A stretch of 64,000 nucleotides of DNA from Muricoccus harenae (GTDB taxonomy: Bacteria; Pseudomonadota; Alphaproteobacteria; Acetobacterales; Acetobacteraceae), in the NCBI RefSeq assembly GCF_009848505.1, contig NZ_WWDL01000007.1:1-64000 (forward strand). The letters are read 5' to 3'. The position numbers and the translations under genes were made by a program. This document shows positions 30,084-38,194 of this stretch, piece by piece (within the stretch, counting starts at the first letter, position 1; the number at the start of each line of letters is the position of its first letter). The notes under the pieces were generated by a model. The model was not told the DNA's origin. It did not search any database and saw nothing but the letters and a program-made list of their open reading frames with translations.

Positions 30084-30476
30084 ATGCTGAAGGGTCGATG
30101 CCATTGCGGGGCCATCCATTACGAGATGCCCGCCGAGGTGCTGCATCACGCGCTGTGCCATTGCTCGGACTGCCGACGCCATGCGGGTGCGCCGATGGTC
30201 GGCTGGGCGATGGTGCCGGCCCTCGAGCTGAAGGTGTTCGGAGAGCCCGTCGTCTATCATTCCTCCGAGCATGGCCGCCGCCACTTCTGCGGCCGCTGCG
30301 GCACGGGGCTCTTCTACTTCAATGAAGCGATGCTGCCCGGCATGGCCGACATCCAGACTGGCACCCTGGACAATCCCGATGCGCTCCCTGCCACGGCGCA
30401 GATCCAGGTGGCGGAGAGAATCGGCTGGATGGCGGCGGCGCATGAGCTGCCGGAATTCGAACGCTATCCAAGCTGA
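30084..30476 (+). CDS. GFA/CENP-V family zinc protein
   Basis: A 130-residue protein of the GFA family (Mss4-like fold), often annotated as glutathione-dependent formaldehyde-activating enzyme, though most members have no proven activity. The start at 30084 follows TGGAGG. Zinc ligands are visible: GRCHCGAIHYE, then HALCHCSDCRRHAG, then FCGRCGTGLFYF. It lies between sucB and lpdA but has its own ribosome-binding site and is preceded by a terminator, so it is probably unrelated to the TCA genes. Confidence 0.88.
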   Translation: MLKGRCHCGAIHYEMPAEVLHHALCHCSDCRRHAGAPMVGWAMVPALELKVFGEPVVYHSSEHGRRHFCGRCGTGLFYFNEAMLPGMADIQTGTLDNPDALPATAQIQVAERIGWMAAAHELPEFERYPS

Positions 30477-30654
30477 AGGGCCCCGATAGGGACGGCGCGC
30501 CGGCTCCCCGGCCAGCATGGCCGTCGCGCGGCGGCTCTCTCCATATTGAGTCGCGGCAATCGGCTCCGGACCCGGTTTGACCGCCCTTGTGTACTTCAAG
30601 CCGGGCGCCGACCCTGCTAACCCGCGCGCAAGATCATTGCAGGACCTGCCCCTC

Positions 30655-32046
30655 ATGTCCGACTCTTTCGACCTCATCGTCATCGGCTCCGGCCCCGGCG
30701 GCTATGTCTGTGCCGTCCGTGCCGCCCAGCTCGGCATGAAGGTGGCCTGCGTGGAGAAGCGGGAGACGCTCGGCGGCACCTGCCTCAACATCGGCTGCAT
30801 CCCCTCCAAGGCGCTGCTCCACTCCAGCGAGAATTTCGACGAGATCGCCCATAAGTTCGCCGATCACGGCATCCAGGTGGAAGGCGTGAAGCTGGACCTG
30901 GCCCGGATGCAGGCACGCAAGGGCGAGGTGGTCTCGGCCAATGTGAAGGGCGTCGAGTTCCTCTTCCGCAAGAACAAGATCACTTGGCTGAAGGGCGCGG
31001 GGAAGATTACCGCCCCCGGCAAGGTCGAGGTGGCCGGCACCACCTATGAGACGAAGAACATTGTCATCGCGACCGGCAGCGACAGCATTCCGTTGCGCGG
31101 CGTCGAGGTGGACGAGAAGCGCATCGTCACCTCCACCGGCGCGCTGGAGCTGGAGAGCGTGCCGAAGCACCTCGTGGTGATCGGCGGCGGCGTGATCGGC
31201 CTGGAGCTGGGCAGCGTCTGGCGCCGCCTGGGTGCCGAGGTGACGGTGATCGAGTTCCTCGACCGCATCCTGCCCGGCATGGACAATGAGGTCGCCAAGC
31301 AGTTCGAGCGCGTGCTCACCAAGCAGGGTTTCAAGTTCAAGCTCGGCCACAAGGTCACGGGCGCGACGAAGACCGATAACGGCGTTTCCCTCTCCGTAGA
31401 GCCCGCCAAGGGCGGCGAGGCGCAGGCGATCGAGGCCGATGTGGTGCTCGTGGCCATCGGCCGCCGCCCCTACACGGACGGGCTGGGCCTGGACACCGTC
31501 GGCGTGGCGCTGGACGAGCGCGGCCGGGTGAAGACCGACCAGCACTTCGCCACTAATGTCCCCGGCATCTATGCCATCGGCGACGTGATCGCCGGCCCCA
31601 TGCTCGCCCATAAGGCCGAGGACGAGGGTGTCGCCGTGGCCGAGATCCTGGCCGGCCAGCATGGCCATGTGAACTACGGCGCCATCCCCGGCATCGTCTA
31701 CACCTGGCCCGAAGTGGCCGCGGTGGGCGAGACCGAGGAGGAGCTGAAGGCACGCGGCCAAGCCTACCGCGTCGGCAAGTTCCCCTTCACCGCCAATGGC
31801 CGCGCCCGCGCCATGGGCGATGTGGACGGCTTCGTGAAGATCCTGGCGGACAAGGCGACGGATCGCGTGCTGGGCGCGCATATCCTGGGCCCGGATGCCG
31901 GCCACCTGATCGCCGAGATGGTCACCGCCATCGAGTTCGGCGCCAGCGCCGAGGATGTGGGCCGCATCTGCCACGCCCACCCGACCCTCAGCGAGGCGGT
32001 GAAGGAAGCCGCCCTCGCCGTGGATGGCCGCCCCATCCACATGTGA
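30655..32046 (+). CDS. lpdA: Dihydrolipoyl dehydrogenase (E3)
   Basis: E3 reoxidises the dihydrolipoyl group of the 2-oxoacid dehydrogenase complexes with NAD+. The 463-residue flavoprotein has the FAD-binding start [20 protein letters not shown], the redox disulphide Cys43/Cys48 in [13 protein letters not shown], the NAD-binding [15 protein letters not shown], the second FAD block [20 protein letters not shown], and the His-Glu pair in HAHPTLSEA at the dimer interface. The start at 30655 is fixed by homology to the FAD motif. It serves SucAB here. Confidence 0.97.
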   Translation: MSDSFDLIVIGSGPGGYVCAVRAAQLGMKVACVEKRETLGGTCLNIGCIPSKALLHSSENFDEIAHKFADHGIQVEGVKLDLARMQARKGEVVSANVKGVEFLFRKNKITWLKGAGKITAPGKVEVAGTTYETKNIVIATGSDSIPLRGVEVDEKRIVTSTGALELESVPKHLVVIGGGVIGLELGSVWRRLGAEVTVIEFLDRILPGMDNEVAKQFERVLTKQGFKFKLGHKVTGATKTDNGVSLSVEPAKGGEAQAIEADVVLVAIGRRPYTDGLGLDTVGVALDERGRVKTDQHFATNVPGIYAIGDVIAGPMLAHKAEDEGVAVAEILAGQHGHVNYGAIPGIVYTWPEVAAVGETEEELKARGQAYRVGKFPFTANGRARAMGDVDGFVKILADKATDRVLGAHILGPDAGHLIAEMVTAIEFGASAEDVGRICHAHPTLSEAVKEAALAVDGRPIHM

Positions 32047-32126
32047 GCCGGCCGCCGGCCTTGCCGGCGATCACGCGATCGGGGCCGCGCTTGATCGGCG
32101 CACCCCACGCGGCCATCTCGCGGGCG

Positions 32127-32429
32127 ATGAGTGACACCCGCGCCGCCTTCGTCTCCCTGAACCCCCGGCCGTGGCGCAAGGCGCTTGGCTGGGGGTTCAT
32201 CGTTCTCGGCATCATCGGCTGCGTCCTGCCCTTCCTGCAGGGCTTCCTCTTCCTCGCCCTCGGCCTCTTCGTGCTGCGCGACCAGTATATCTGGGCCGCC
32301 AACCGCTGGGCCTGGGTGGCTGGGCGCTGGCCTAAGGCGGTCACCCGCATTGAGGCGATGGAACGCTCCACCGATGCGCGCGTGGCGCGCTGGGGCGCAG
32401 CGGTCCGGCGCACCCTGAAGCGCCGGTAG
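32127..32429 (+). CDS. Small two-helix inner-membrane protein (PGPGW/DUF454-like)
   Basis: About 100 residues if started at the ATG at 32127. The frame is also open from an ATG at 32043 that overlaps the lpdA stop (ATGTGA), which would add 28 residues and allow translational coupling. The core LGWGFIVLGIIGCVLPFLQG followed by FLFLALGLFVLRDQYIW is a hairpin of two membrane helices around a turn, as in the PGPGW-type family. The basic C-terminal tail is cytoplasmic by the positive-inside rule. No function is known. Confidence 0.65.
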   Translation: MSDTRAAFVSLNPRPWRKALGWGFIVLGIIGCVLPFLQGFLFLALGLFVLRDQYIWAANRWAWVAGRWPKAVTRIEAMERSTDARVARWGAAVRRTLKRR

Positions 32430-32455
32430 CGCAGGGTTCCCTATCCAGGGCGGGC

Positions 32456-33190
32456 ATGATGCAGATCCAGGCCTGCCTGAACGGCGCCCGCCCAGCGGAT
32501 TCCCACCCGGCCCTGCCGCTCACGCCCGAGGCTGTGGCGCGGGACGCCGCCGCTTGCGTCGCGGCCGGGGCGGTCGCGCTGCATCTCCATCCGTGCGACC
32601 CGGAACGGCGAGAATCCCTGGAACCCGCAGTCGTGGCCGCCACCATGCGCGCTGTCCGCGCCGCCGTGCCGGGCATTCCCGTCAGCCTGTCCACCGGCGC
32701 CTGGATCATGGCCGATGACGCTGCCCGCCGGCGCTGCCTCGCCGGCTGGGCTGCGCTGGGCGAGGCCCGGCCGGAGGAAGCCTCCGTGAACCTGTCCGAG
32801 GCCGACGCGCCGGCCGTGATCGAGGCACTCCTCGCCGCCGGGATCGGCGTGGAGGCTGGGCTGGCTTCGATGGAGGATGCCGGGCGCCTGATCTTGCTCG
32901 GCATCGCCCCGCGCTGCCGCCGGATCTTGCTGGAAATCCCCGCCAGCGAAGGCCCCGCCCTGGCCGAGACCATGCTGGCTTGGTTAAACGGCACCGCGCC
33001 AGAGGTCGAGCGCCAGATCCATGGCGAGGACGCCAATGCCTGGCCGCTCTTCGCTCTGGCCGTCGCCCGCGGCGCCACGGCGCGGCTCGGACTGGAGGAT
33101 CTCCGCCATCTGCCCGATGGCAGCCCGGCCCCCGGCAATGCCGCCCTCGTCGCGGCGGGACTCGCCCTCGCAGGCGGGGCGCCGGGCTGA
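32456..33190 (+). CDS. BKACE family protein (3-keto-5-aminohexanoate cleavage enzyme-like)
   Basis: A 244-residue TIM-barrel protein of the DUF849/BKACE family. Members cleave beta-keto acids with acetyl-CoA in a zinc-dependent, retro-Claisen type reaction. The Zn-site histidines lie in VALHLHPCDPERRESL, the usual HxHxRxP region with Cys replacing Arg. PVSLSTGAWI, ASVNLSEADAP and GIGVEAGLASMEDAGRL fit strands 3-5. It is shorter than typical members (about 270-310 residues), so the lid loops may be reduced. The substrate is not predictable. Confidence 0.8.
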   Translation: MMQIQACLNGARPADSHPALPLTPEAVARDAAACVAAGAVALHLHPCDPERRESLEPAVVAATMRAVRAAVPGIPVSLSTGAWIMADDAARRRCLAGWAALGEARPEEASVNLSEADAPAVIEALLAAGIGVEAGLASMEDAGRLILLGIAPRCRRILLEIPASEGPALAETMLAWLNGTAPEVERQIHGEDANAWPLFALAVARGATARLGLEDLRHLPDGSPAPGNAALVAAGLALAGGAPG

Positions 33191-33226
33191 AACCGGCCAC
33201 GTCCGCGCGAGCCACAGGCGTTGGAC

Positions 33227-33269
33227 TTGCATCATGCAATCAAAACGGCTTGCATAATGAAAGCAAGCC
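33227..33269. promoter_or_regulatory. Putative HxlR operator upstream of the HxlR-MATE operon
   Basis: TTGCATCATGCAA (33227-33239) is a perfect 6+1+6 palindrome. A second, imperfect copy TTGCATAATGAAA follows 23 bases later (33250-33262), overlapping a GGCTTGC/GCAAGCC inverted repeat (33247-33269). The pair sits 13-55 bases before the HxlR start, where an autoregulatory site would lie. Confidence 0.6.
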
Positions 33270-33281
33270 GGAAGCCCACCC

Positions 33282-33779
33282 ATGCCTCGCACCGATTTTT
33301 CCCGAATGTCCTGCCCCGTGGCCCGCGCCATGGAGGTGCTCGGGGAACGCTGGGCCATCCTGGTCATGCGCGAAGCCTTTTACGGCACCACCCGCTTCGA
33401 CGATTTCGAGCGCCACCTGGGCATCGCCTCCAACATCCTCAGCGCCCGCCTGACAAAGCTGGTGGAGCACGGCCTGCTTGAGCGCGTGCCGGAGGGCGCC
33501 CGCCATGCCTACCGGCTGACGGAGATGGGCCGCGACTTCTTCCCCGCCTTCCTCGCCCTCAAAGGCTGGAGCGACCGCTGGATGGCCGGGCCGGAGGGAC
33601 CGGTGGTACGGATCGTCGATCCCGCTACGGGGGCAGAAGTGACCACGCCGTCGCCAATGGGCGCGGATGGCCGGCCGCTCGGCCCCGAATCGATCCGGCT
33701 CATGCCCGGCCCCGGTGCCGGCGCCGCCATGCGCCGCCGGCTGGCCCTGCGGGAGCTGGAGGAGGCGCATCATGGCTGA
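33282..33779 (+). CDS. HxlR-family transcriptional regulator
   Basis: A 165-residue winged-helix regulator. The HxlR domain (residues 10-105) includes the N-terminal Cys of the family in MSCPVARAMEVLGERWAILV, then REAFYGTTRFDDFERHLGIA, SNILSARLTKLVEHGLLER and the wing RHAYRLTEMGRDF. The C-terminal 55 residues are extra and unassigned. Its last eight bases overlap the MATE gene start, so it very likely controls that exporter and itself through the site at 33227-33269. Some HxlR members sense aldehydes or oxidants via the Cys; this one may too. Confidence 0.92.
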   Translation: MPRTDFSRMSCPVARAMEVLGERWAILVMREAFYGTTRFDDFERHLGIASNILSARLTKLVEHGLLERVPEGARHAYRLTEMGRDFFPAFLALKGWSDRWMAGPEGPVVRIVDPATGAEVTTPSPMGADGRPLGPESIRLMPGPGAGAAMRRRLALRELEEAHHG

Positions 33780-35103
33780 CACCCTCGCCATTGCGCCGCC
33801 CCGCCCGGCGGTCCTGCCGCAGATCCTGGCGCTGGCTGCGCCCACCGCCCTCAGCTCCGTGCTCCAGGTGGTCGCGCAGATCGCCGAGACCTGGCTCGCC
33901 GCCCGCCAGGGCACGGCAGCCCTGGCCGGCTGGTCCGTGGTGCTGCCCTTCAGCCTGCTGATGCAGCAGATGTCGGCGGGCGCCATGGGCGGCGGCGTCG
34001 CCTCGGCCATCGCCCGCGCCCTGGGCGGTGGGCGGCGGGAAGAAGCCTCGGCCCTCGTGCTCCATGCCGTGCTGATCGCCGTGGTCGGCGGCGGGATCTT
34101 CGCCATCGCCCTGGCCGGCTTCCCGCGCGCCATCCTCGGCCTGATCGGCGGCGCGACCGCCGCCGAAGCAGCGGCTCCGTATGCGATCTGGGTCTTCGGG
34201 CTTGGCGCCGTGCCGGTCTGGTTGGCGAACACCCTCGCCTCCGTACTGCGCGGTGGCGGTCGGCACGCGCTGGCGGCGCGGGTCTTGCTGCTGACCTGGG
34301 CGGTCTACCCGCCGCTGGCCTGGGTGCTGGCGGAACCAGTGGGCATGGGCCTTCCCGGGATCGGCGCGGCGCTGGGCTTCACCTTTCTCGGCTCGACCCT
34401 GGTGATGGGCTGGGTGGTGATGCGCGGTGGGGCAGGCTTCGCGCCCACGCTGCGGCTGCGCCCCTCCCGCGCGATGTTCTGGCGCATCCTCTCGGTGGGG
34501 CTGGCGGCCAGCATCCTCGCGGGGGTGGCCAACCTCACCACCATCCTCGTCACCGCGCGCATCGCCTCGCATGGAGCGGTGGCGGTGGCGGCCTATGGCA
34601 TCTCGGCGCGGCTGGAATTCCTGATGATCCCGATCGCCTTCGGCGTGGGATCGGCCCTCACAGCCTTGGTCGGCCGCGCGGTCGGGGCGGGGGATTGGGC
34701 CCATGCCCGACGCACCGCCTGGACCGGCGGGCTGATGGCGCTGGTGGTGACGGGATGCATCGGCCTGGTGGTCGCGACCGCGCCGCGCGCCTTCGCCGGC
34801 TTCTTCACCGCCGACCCGGCGGTCATTGCCGTCGCCACCCAGGCCCTGTCCTGGACCGGCCTGGCCTTCGGCGGCTTCGGCCTGGGCATGGCGCTGTATT
34901 TCGCATCACAGGGCGCCGGGCGGATGGGCTGGCCGGTGGCGGCGGGGGTGTCGCGCATCACCATCGCCGTCGGTGGCGGCTGGCTGCTCGGGGATGTCTT
35001 CGGCATGGGGCTGGACGGCCAGTTCATCGCGGTGGCGCTTGGCATCACCGCCTATGGCGTCTTCACCGCGGCGGGCGTGCGGCGCGCAGTGTGGTCGGCC
35101 TAG
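33772..35103 (+). CDS. MATE family efflux transporter
   Basis: A 443-residue multidrug/toxin extrusion protein with 12 predicted membrane helices. The start at 33772 overlaps the HxlR stop (ATGGCTGA), so the two are co-translated. Family features are ILALAAPTALSSVLQVVAQI in helix 1, the two-fold repeated VxxALG-like segments (GVASAIARALGGGRREEASA and GSALTALVGRAVGAGDWAHA), and the long loop between helices 6 and 7. It would export small organic cations or metabolites using Na+ or H+. The inducer is probably what the HxlR protein detects. Confidence 0.92.
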   Translation: MADTLAIAPPRPAVLPQILALAAPTALSSVLQVVAQIAETWLAARQGTAALAGWSVVLPFSLLMQQMSAGAMGGGVASAIARALGGGRREEASALVLHAVLIAVVGGGIFAIALAGFPRAILGLIGGATAAEAAAPYAIWVFGLGAVPVWLANTLASVLRGGGRHALAARVLLLTWAVYPPLAWVLAEPVGMGLPGIGAALGFTFLGSTLVMGWVVMRGGAGFAPTLRLRPSRAMFWRILSVGLAASILAGVANLTTILVTARIASHGAVAVAAYGISARLEFLMIPIAFGVGSALTALVGRAVGAGDWAHARRTAWTGGLMALVVTGCIGLVVATAPRAFAGFFTADPAVIAVATQALSWTGLAFGGFGLGMALYFASQGAGRMGWPVAAGVSRITIAVGGGWLLGDVFGMGLDGQFIAVALGITAYGVFTAAGVRRAVWSA

Positions 35104-35168
35104 CCGCCCTCACGGAAAGGCGGCCCTGCGCGGCCAGGGCATTTTCCGCTCACATGCAGCGGTCTGCT

Positions 35169-35804
35169 CTAATCGAGGATGCACTCCCACTCGCCCCGAT
35201 TCGCGTCGAAGTAGCGGCGCAGCACCTCGGGCGTGGCATGCTTCGCGTCCAGCCGGATGAAGGAGGGAGCGTTCTCGGCGGACACGAGCTGGTAGACAAG
35301 AATGCAGAGTTCCGAGCAGATGGCGTTCTTCGGCCGCGCGTGCTCCATGACGACGCCCATGCTGGTCGCCTCCTCCCGCCCCCGGTACTTGAGCAGGCGC
35401 GCATGCGCCCCACGGCCGAAGTTGGACGAACCGAAGGCCGCGCCGAAGGCGCGCCAGGGCGAGCCGTCGCCGTATTTCACCTTGCCGATCCAACCCTGGG
35501 CGAGAAAGGCGGCGCGCTGCGCGATCGGGTCGTTCGCGTCGTCGGGCCCTCTGTAGCGGTAGAGGCGCAGGCTGAACGGGAGGCTCGGGGCGTAGCTCAC
35601 ACCATCCTTATAGACGGAGTGGATGCAGCGCGTCGGATCGGGGGCCACCATCAGGGCGTGACCCGCCGTGTCGTCCACCATCTGCAGCGCGATGTCGCCG
35701 GGCTGGAGAAAGCCTGGGGTGTAGAGGCGTTGCAGCAGCGGCGTGCCGCCCCTCCCTCCCTTCAGCTGGGCCCGGGCATTGGCGAGCAGGAGGGAGAGGG
35801 GCAT
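35169..35804 (-). CDS. YiiX/YebB-like permuted NlpC/P60 hydrolase
   Basis: A 211-residue protein of the circularly permuted papain-like (YiiX/YebB) group. The histidine comes first, in PGDIALQMVDDTAGHALMVA, and the nucleophilic cysteine later, in NAICSELCILVYQL, the order expected for permuted NlpC/P60 proteins. No signal peptide is evident. Members are thought to hydrolyse amide or lipid-linked substrates, but few are characterised. It is transcribed alone, convergent with the MATE gene. Confidence 0.7.
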   Translation of the reverse strand: MPLSLLLANARAQLKGGRGGTPLLQRLYTPGFLQPGDIALQMVDDTAGHALMVAPDPTRCIHSVYKDGVSYAPSLPFSLRLYRYRGPDDANDPIAQRAAFLAQGWIGKVKYGDGSPWRAFGAAFGSSNFGRGAHARLLKYRGREEATSMGVVMEHARPKNAICSELCILVYQLVSAENAPSFIRLDAKHATPEVLRRYFDANRGEWECILD

Positions 35805-35814
35805 CCAGGGTCCT

Positions 35815-36102
35815 TCAGGCAGGAGTCGTGACGATCGAAGTCTCCCCGGAACGATTGGGCGTGACCAGGGGGGCGTGAAATTCCCAGGGCCGGAACTCTT
35901 CCCACCGGACCTTCAGATAGCCGTCCCGCTCAAGGCACGGGAACGGTGTCGCCCGCCTTCACCTGGACTTCCCGGTCCGCCAGCCAGAAGGAGCCGGCAC
36001 CATCGCGGATCAGCTGAATCTCATCCGCATCCGCCTGGTAGTGGCGAAAAGGCCAGCCATGAAGGCGGCGGCAAGGCCGCCGCAGAGGACGGGTGCGCGC
36101 AT
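35815..36102 (-). pseudogene. Frameshifted remnant of a cupin-domain protein
   Basis: Three successive minus-strand frames carry pieces that look like one broken gene. From an ATG at 36102 the first frame reads a signal-peptide-like MRAPVLCGGLAAAFMAGLFA and stops soon after. The second frame holds a clear cupin segment, HYQADADEIQLIRDGAGSF followed by WLADREVQVKAGDTVPVP, then TGA. The third frame continues DGYLKVRWEEFRPWEF and runs to a stop at 35815. Cupins have the H..H...E motif followed by GD..vP, which fits. At least two frameshifts or small deletions are needed. Confidence 0.5.
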
Positions 36103-36172
36103 GGAGGTTTTCCCCTGATTCATTGTGGGGGCAGATCATCAAGCCGGCGGGGCTCCGGCCGCGATGCTCGGA

Positions 36173-37069
36173 TCAATCCGCCCGCGGATGCGCCCGCCGC
36201 CAGGTCTCCAGCAGCCCCGCTTGGTCCACGCTGGCGTAGCGCTGCGTCGTGGACAGGCTGGCATGGCCCAGCAGTTCCTGGATCGCGCGCAGATCCGCCC
36301 CACCGCCGAGCAGATGGGTGGCGAAGGAATGGCGCAGCGCATGGGGCGTCGCGTGCTCCGGCAGCCCTGTCGCGCGGCGCAGGTCACGCAGCGCGCGCTG
36401 GGCGACGCCCGGATCAAGCCGCCCCCCCTTCGCCCCGGTGAAGAGCGGCGCGTCCGGCCCGGCCGGGCCGCGATGCCGCAGCCATTCGGCCATGGCCGCC
36501 TCCACCGCCGGCAGCACGGGCACCACCCGTTCCTTCTGCCCCTTGCCCATCACCCGAAGCCCGGTCCCGGCGCGGGGCGCGTCCCGCATGTCGAGCGAAA
36601 GCGCCTCCGAGATGCGCAGCCCGCAGCCATAGAGAAGGGTGAAGAGCGCCTGGTTCCGCGCCGCGAGGGCCGGGCTATCCTCGGCGCTGTCCGTCATGGC
36701 GGTGCGGGCCTGGGACTCGGTGAGGGCGCGAGGCACCGGCGGCTTGCGGCGCGGCCCGGTCAGCCCACCGAGCGGCAGGGGCTCCAGCCCGTGTCGCCGC
36801 ACCAGGAAGCGCAGGAAGGTCTTGAGCGCCGAAAGCTGCCGCGCCCGGGATGCGGCGCCGATTCCCTGCGCCGCGCGATGCGCCAGGAAGGCCCGCAGGT
36901 CGGCGAGGCGCAGCGCCGCGAGGTCCGGTTCACCGCCCTGATGCGCGGAGAGGAAGCCCAGCAGGTCCGCCACGTCCCGCCCATAGGCCTCGACGGTTTC
37001 GGGGCTGGCCCGGCGCTCCCGCACCAGCCATTCCAGGAAGGCTTCGCGGGCCGCCAGCGGGGCGATCAT
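36173..37069 (-). CDS. xerC: Tyrosine recombinase XerC
   Basis: A 298-residue site-specific recombinase. With XerD it resolves chromosome dimers at dif. The N-terminal core-binding domain (residues 1-90) and the catalytic domain are complete, with Arg152 (GCGLRISEAL), Lys176 (GKGQKERVVP), His243 and Arg246 (HALRHSFATH), His269 (LLGHASLSTTQRY) and the nucleophile Tyr278. Length and the link to a DUF484 gene mark it as a housekeeping XerC, not a phage integrase. The start overlaps the DUF484 stop by four bases. Confidence 0.95.
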   Translation of the reverse strand: MIAPLAAREAFLEWLVRERRASPETVEAYGRDVADLLGFLSAHQGGEPDLAALRLADLRAFLAHRAAQGIGAASRARQLSALKTFLRFLVRRHGLEPLPLGGLTGPRRKPPVPRALTESQARTAMTDSAEDSPALAARNQALFTLLYGCGLRISEALSLDMRDAPRAGTGLRVMGKGQKERVVPVLPAVEAAMAEWLRHRGPAGPDAPLFTGAKGGRLDPGVAQRALRDLRRATGLPEHATPHALRHSFATHLLGGGADLRAIQELLGHASLSTTQRYASVDQAGLLETWRRAHPRAD

Positions 37070-37707
37070 GCCGCGCCGTCAAGCGCCCGGGACAGCGCAT
37101 GGGCCAGCAGGCGCAGCGGCGCGCTGGCGCCGCGCAACGGGATGCGCCCGGCCTCGCGCGCGCCCAGCACCAGCAGCCGCGGCGTGGCGCCGGGCAGGCG
37201 AACCAGCGCATCCCGGGCGATCAGCGGATGCGCCTCGCCATGCAGCAGGGCCGCGTCGGCGGGTGCATCCCGCAGCACCAGTTCCCGCCCTGCCAGCAGC
37301 CGCTCGATGCTGCCCTGCGGCAGGTCGCGCAGGGCCGGGGAGGGGGCGCCCTCGATTGCCAGGACGGCGCTTTCCAGCCCCAGAAGCTCCGGCCATTCGA
37401 TCTGCACCACCGCCAACGGGTCCGGCGCGCCGATCAGGGTGATCAGGGCGGTCGCCGCGCGGATGGTCAGGTCCTGCCCGGCGCGGGCCGCCTCGGCCAC
37501 GGCGTCGGTCTCGGCGCGGGCGGCGCTCAGCAGCGCGGCCATGTGGTCCGCCAGGGTTTCGCCATGCACCCGGTGGGGCGGGTGTAGCGCCCTGTAGAGT
37601 CCCGGCCGCTCCGCCAGGAAGCCCGGATGGGCGGCGAGATAGGCGGCGACCTTGGCGGCTTCGGCGGCGCGGGCCGCATCGTCCGGCGGAACTGCGGGCG
37701 GGTTCAT
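37066..37707 (-). CDS. DUF484 family protein
   Basis: A 213-residue cytoplasmic protein of the DUF484 family, a GAF-like domain almost always encoded next to xerC. It shows VAAYLAAHPGFLAERPGLYR at the N-terminus (the conserved 'L..hPdFf...p.ll..l..PH' region), then HGETLADHMAALL, and the C-terminal LLVLGAREAGRIPLRG. The start at 37707 matches where family similarity begins; the frame is open further upstream with no recognisable content. The ATGA overlap with xerC indicates coupling. The molecular role is unknown. Confidence 0.88.
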   Translation of the reverse strand: MNPPAVPPDDAARAAEAAKVAAYLAAHPGFLAERPGLYRALHPPHRVHGETLADHMAALLSAARAETDAVAEAARAGQDLTIRAATALITLIGAPDPLAVVQIEWPELLGLESAVLAIEGAPSPALRDLPQGSIERLLAGRELVLRDAPADAALLHGEAHPLIARDALVRLPGATPRLLVLGAREAGRIPLRGASAPLRLLAHALSRALDGAA

Positions 37708-37768
37708 CCAGGGCAGTTTGCCAGGGGCGGGGGCAGCACGCGAATCAGGGGGGGATGGCCGGTCCAGG

Positions 37769-38194
37769 TCATCCACGCCGGGATGGGGCCGCGCCATGGG
37801 CCGGAGCTTCGCCCGCGAGCTCCTCCAGAATCGGGCATTCGGGGCGCTCGTCACCATGGCAATGCGCCGCCAGGTGCCGCAGCGTCGCGGCCATGGCCGA
37901 AAGGTCCCGCGCCTTCGTCTCCAGCGCCTCCACATGGGCCAGGGCCAGCCGCTTCACCTCCGCGCTGGCCCGCCCCCGGTCACCCCAGAGGGCGAGGAGA
38001 CCGGCGATCTCGGTCAGGGAGAAGCCAAGGTCCCGGGCGCGGCGGATGAAGCGCAGCCGATGCACGTCCCCATCCTCATAGGCGCGGTAGCCGGAATCCC
38101 GCCGCGCGGCGGCTGGCAGCAGCCCGACCGCCTCGTAATGCCGGATCATCTTGGCGGAGACGCCAGAGGCCTCCGCCGCTTCCCCGATCCTCAT
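37769..38194 (-). CDS. cueR: Copper-responsive MerR-family regulator CueR
   Basis: A 141-residue MerR-type activator that binds Cu(I) and switches on copper export. The winged-helix N-terminus reads MRIGEAAEASGVSAKMIRHY with GLLPAAARRDSGYRAY. The metal loop is CHGDERPEC with Cys112 and Cys120, the same positions as the two Cu(I) ligands of E. coli CueR, and Ser78 lies where monovalent-metal sensors have Ser. It overlaps the copA stop by four bases, so it is the second gene of the copA-cueR operon. The operator is at 40688-40709. Confidence 0.95.
   Translation of the reverse strand: MRIGEAAEASGVSAKMIRHYEAVGLLPAAARRDSGYRAYEDGDVHRLRFIRRARDLGFSLTEIAGLLALWGDRGRASAEVKRLALAHVEALETKARDLSAMAATLRHLAAHCHGDERPECPILEELAGEAPAHGAAPSRRG

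Noticed and set aside
36173-37069. A tyrosine recombinase that might mark an integrated element
   Set aside because: Its sequence and its overlap with a DUF484 gene identify the housekeeping XerC. There is no att-like repeat, tRNA or phage gene nearby.
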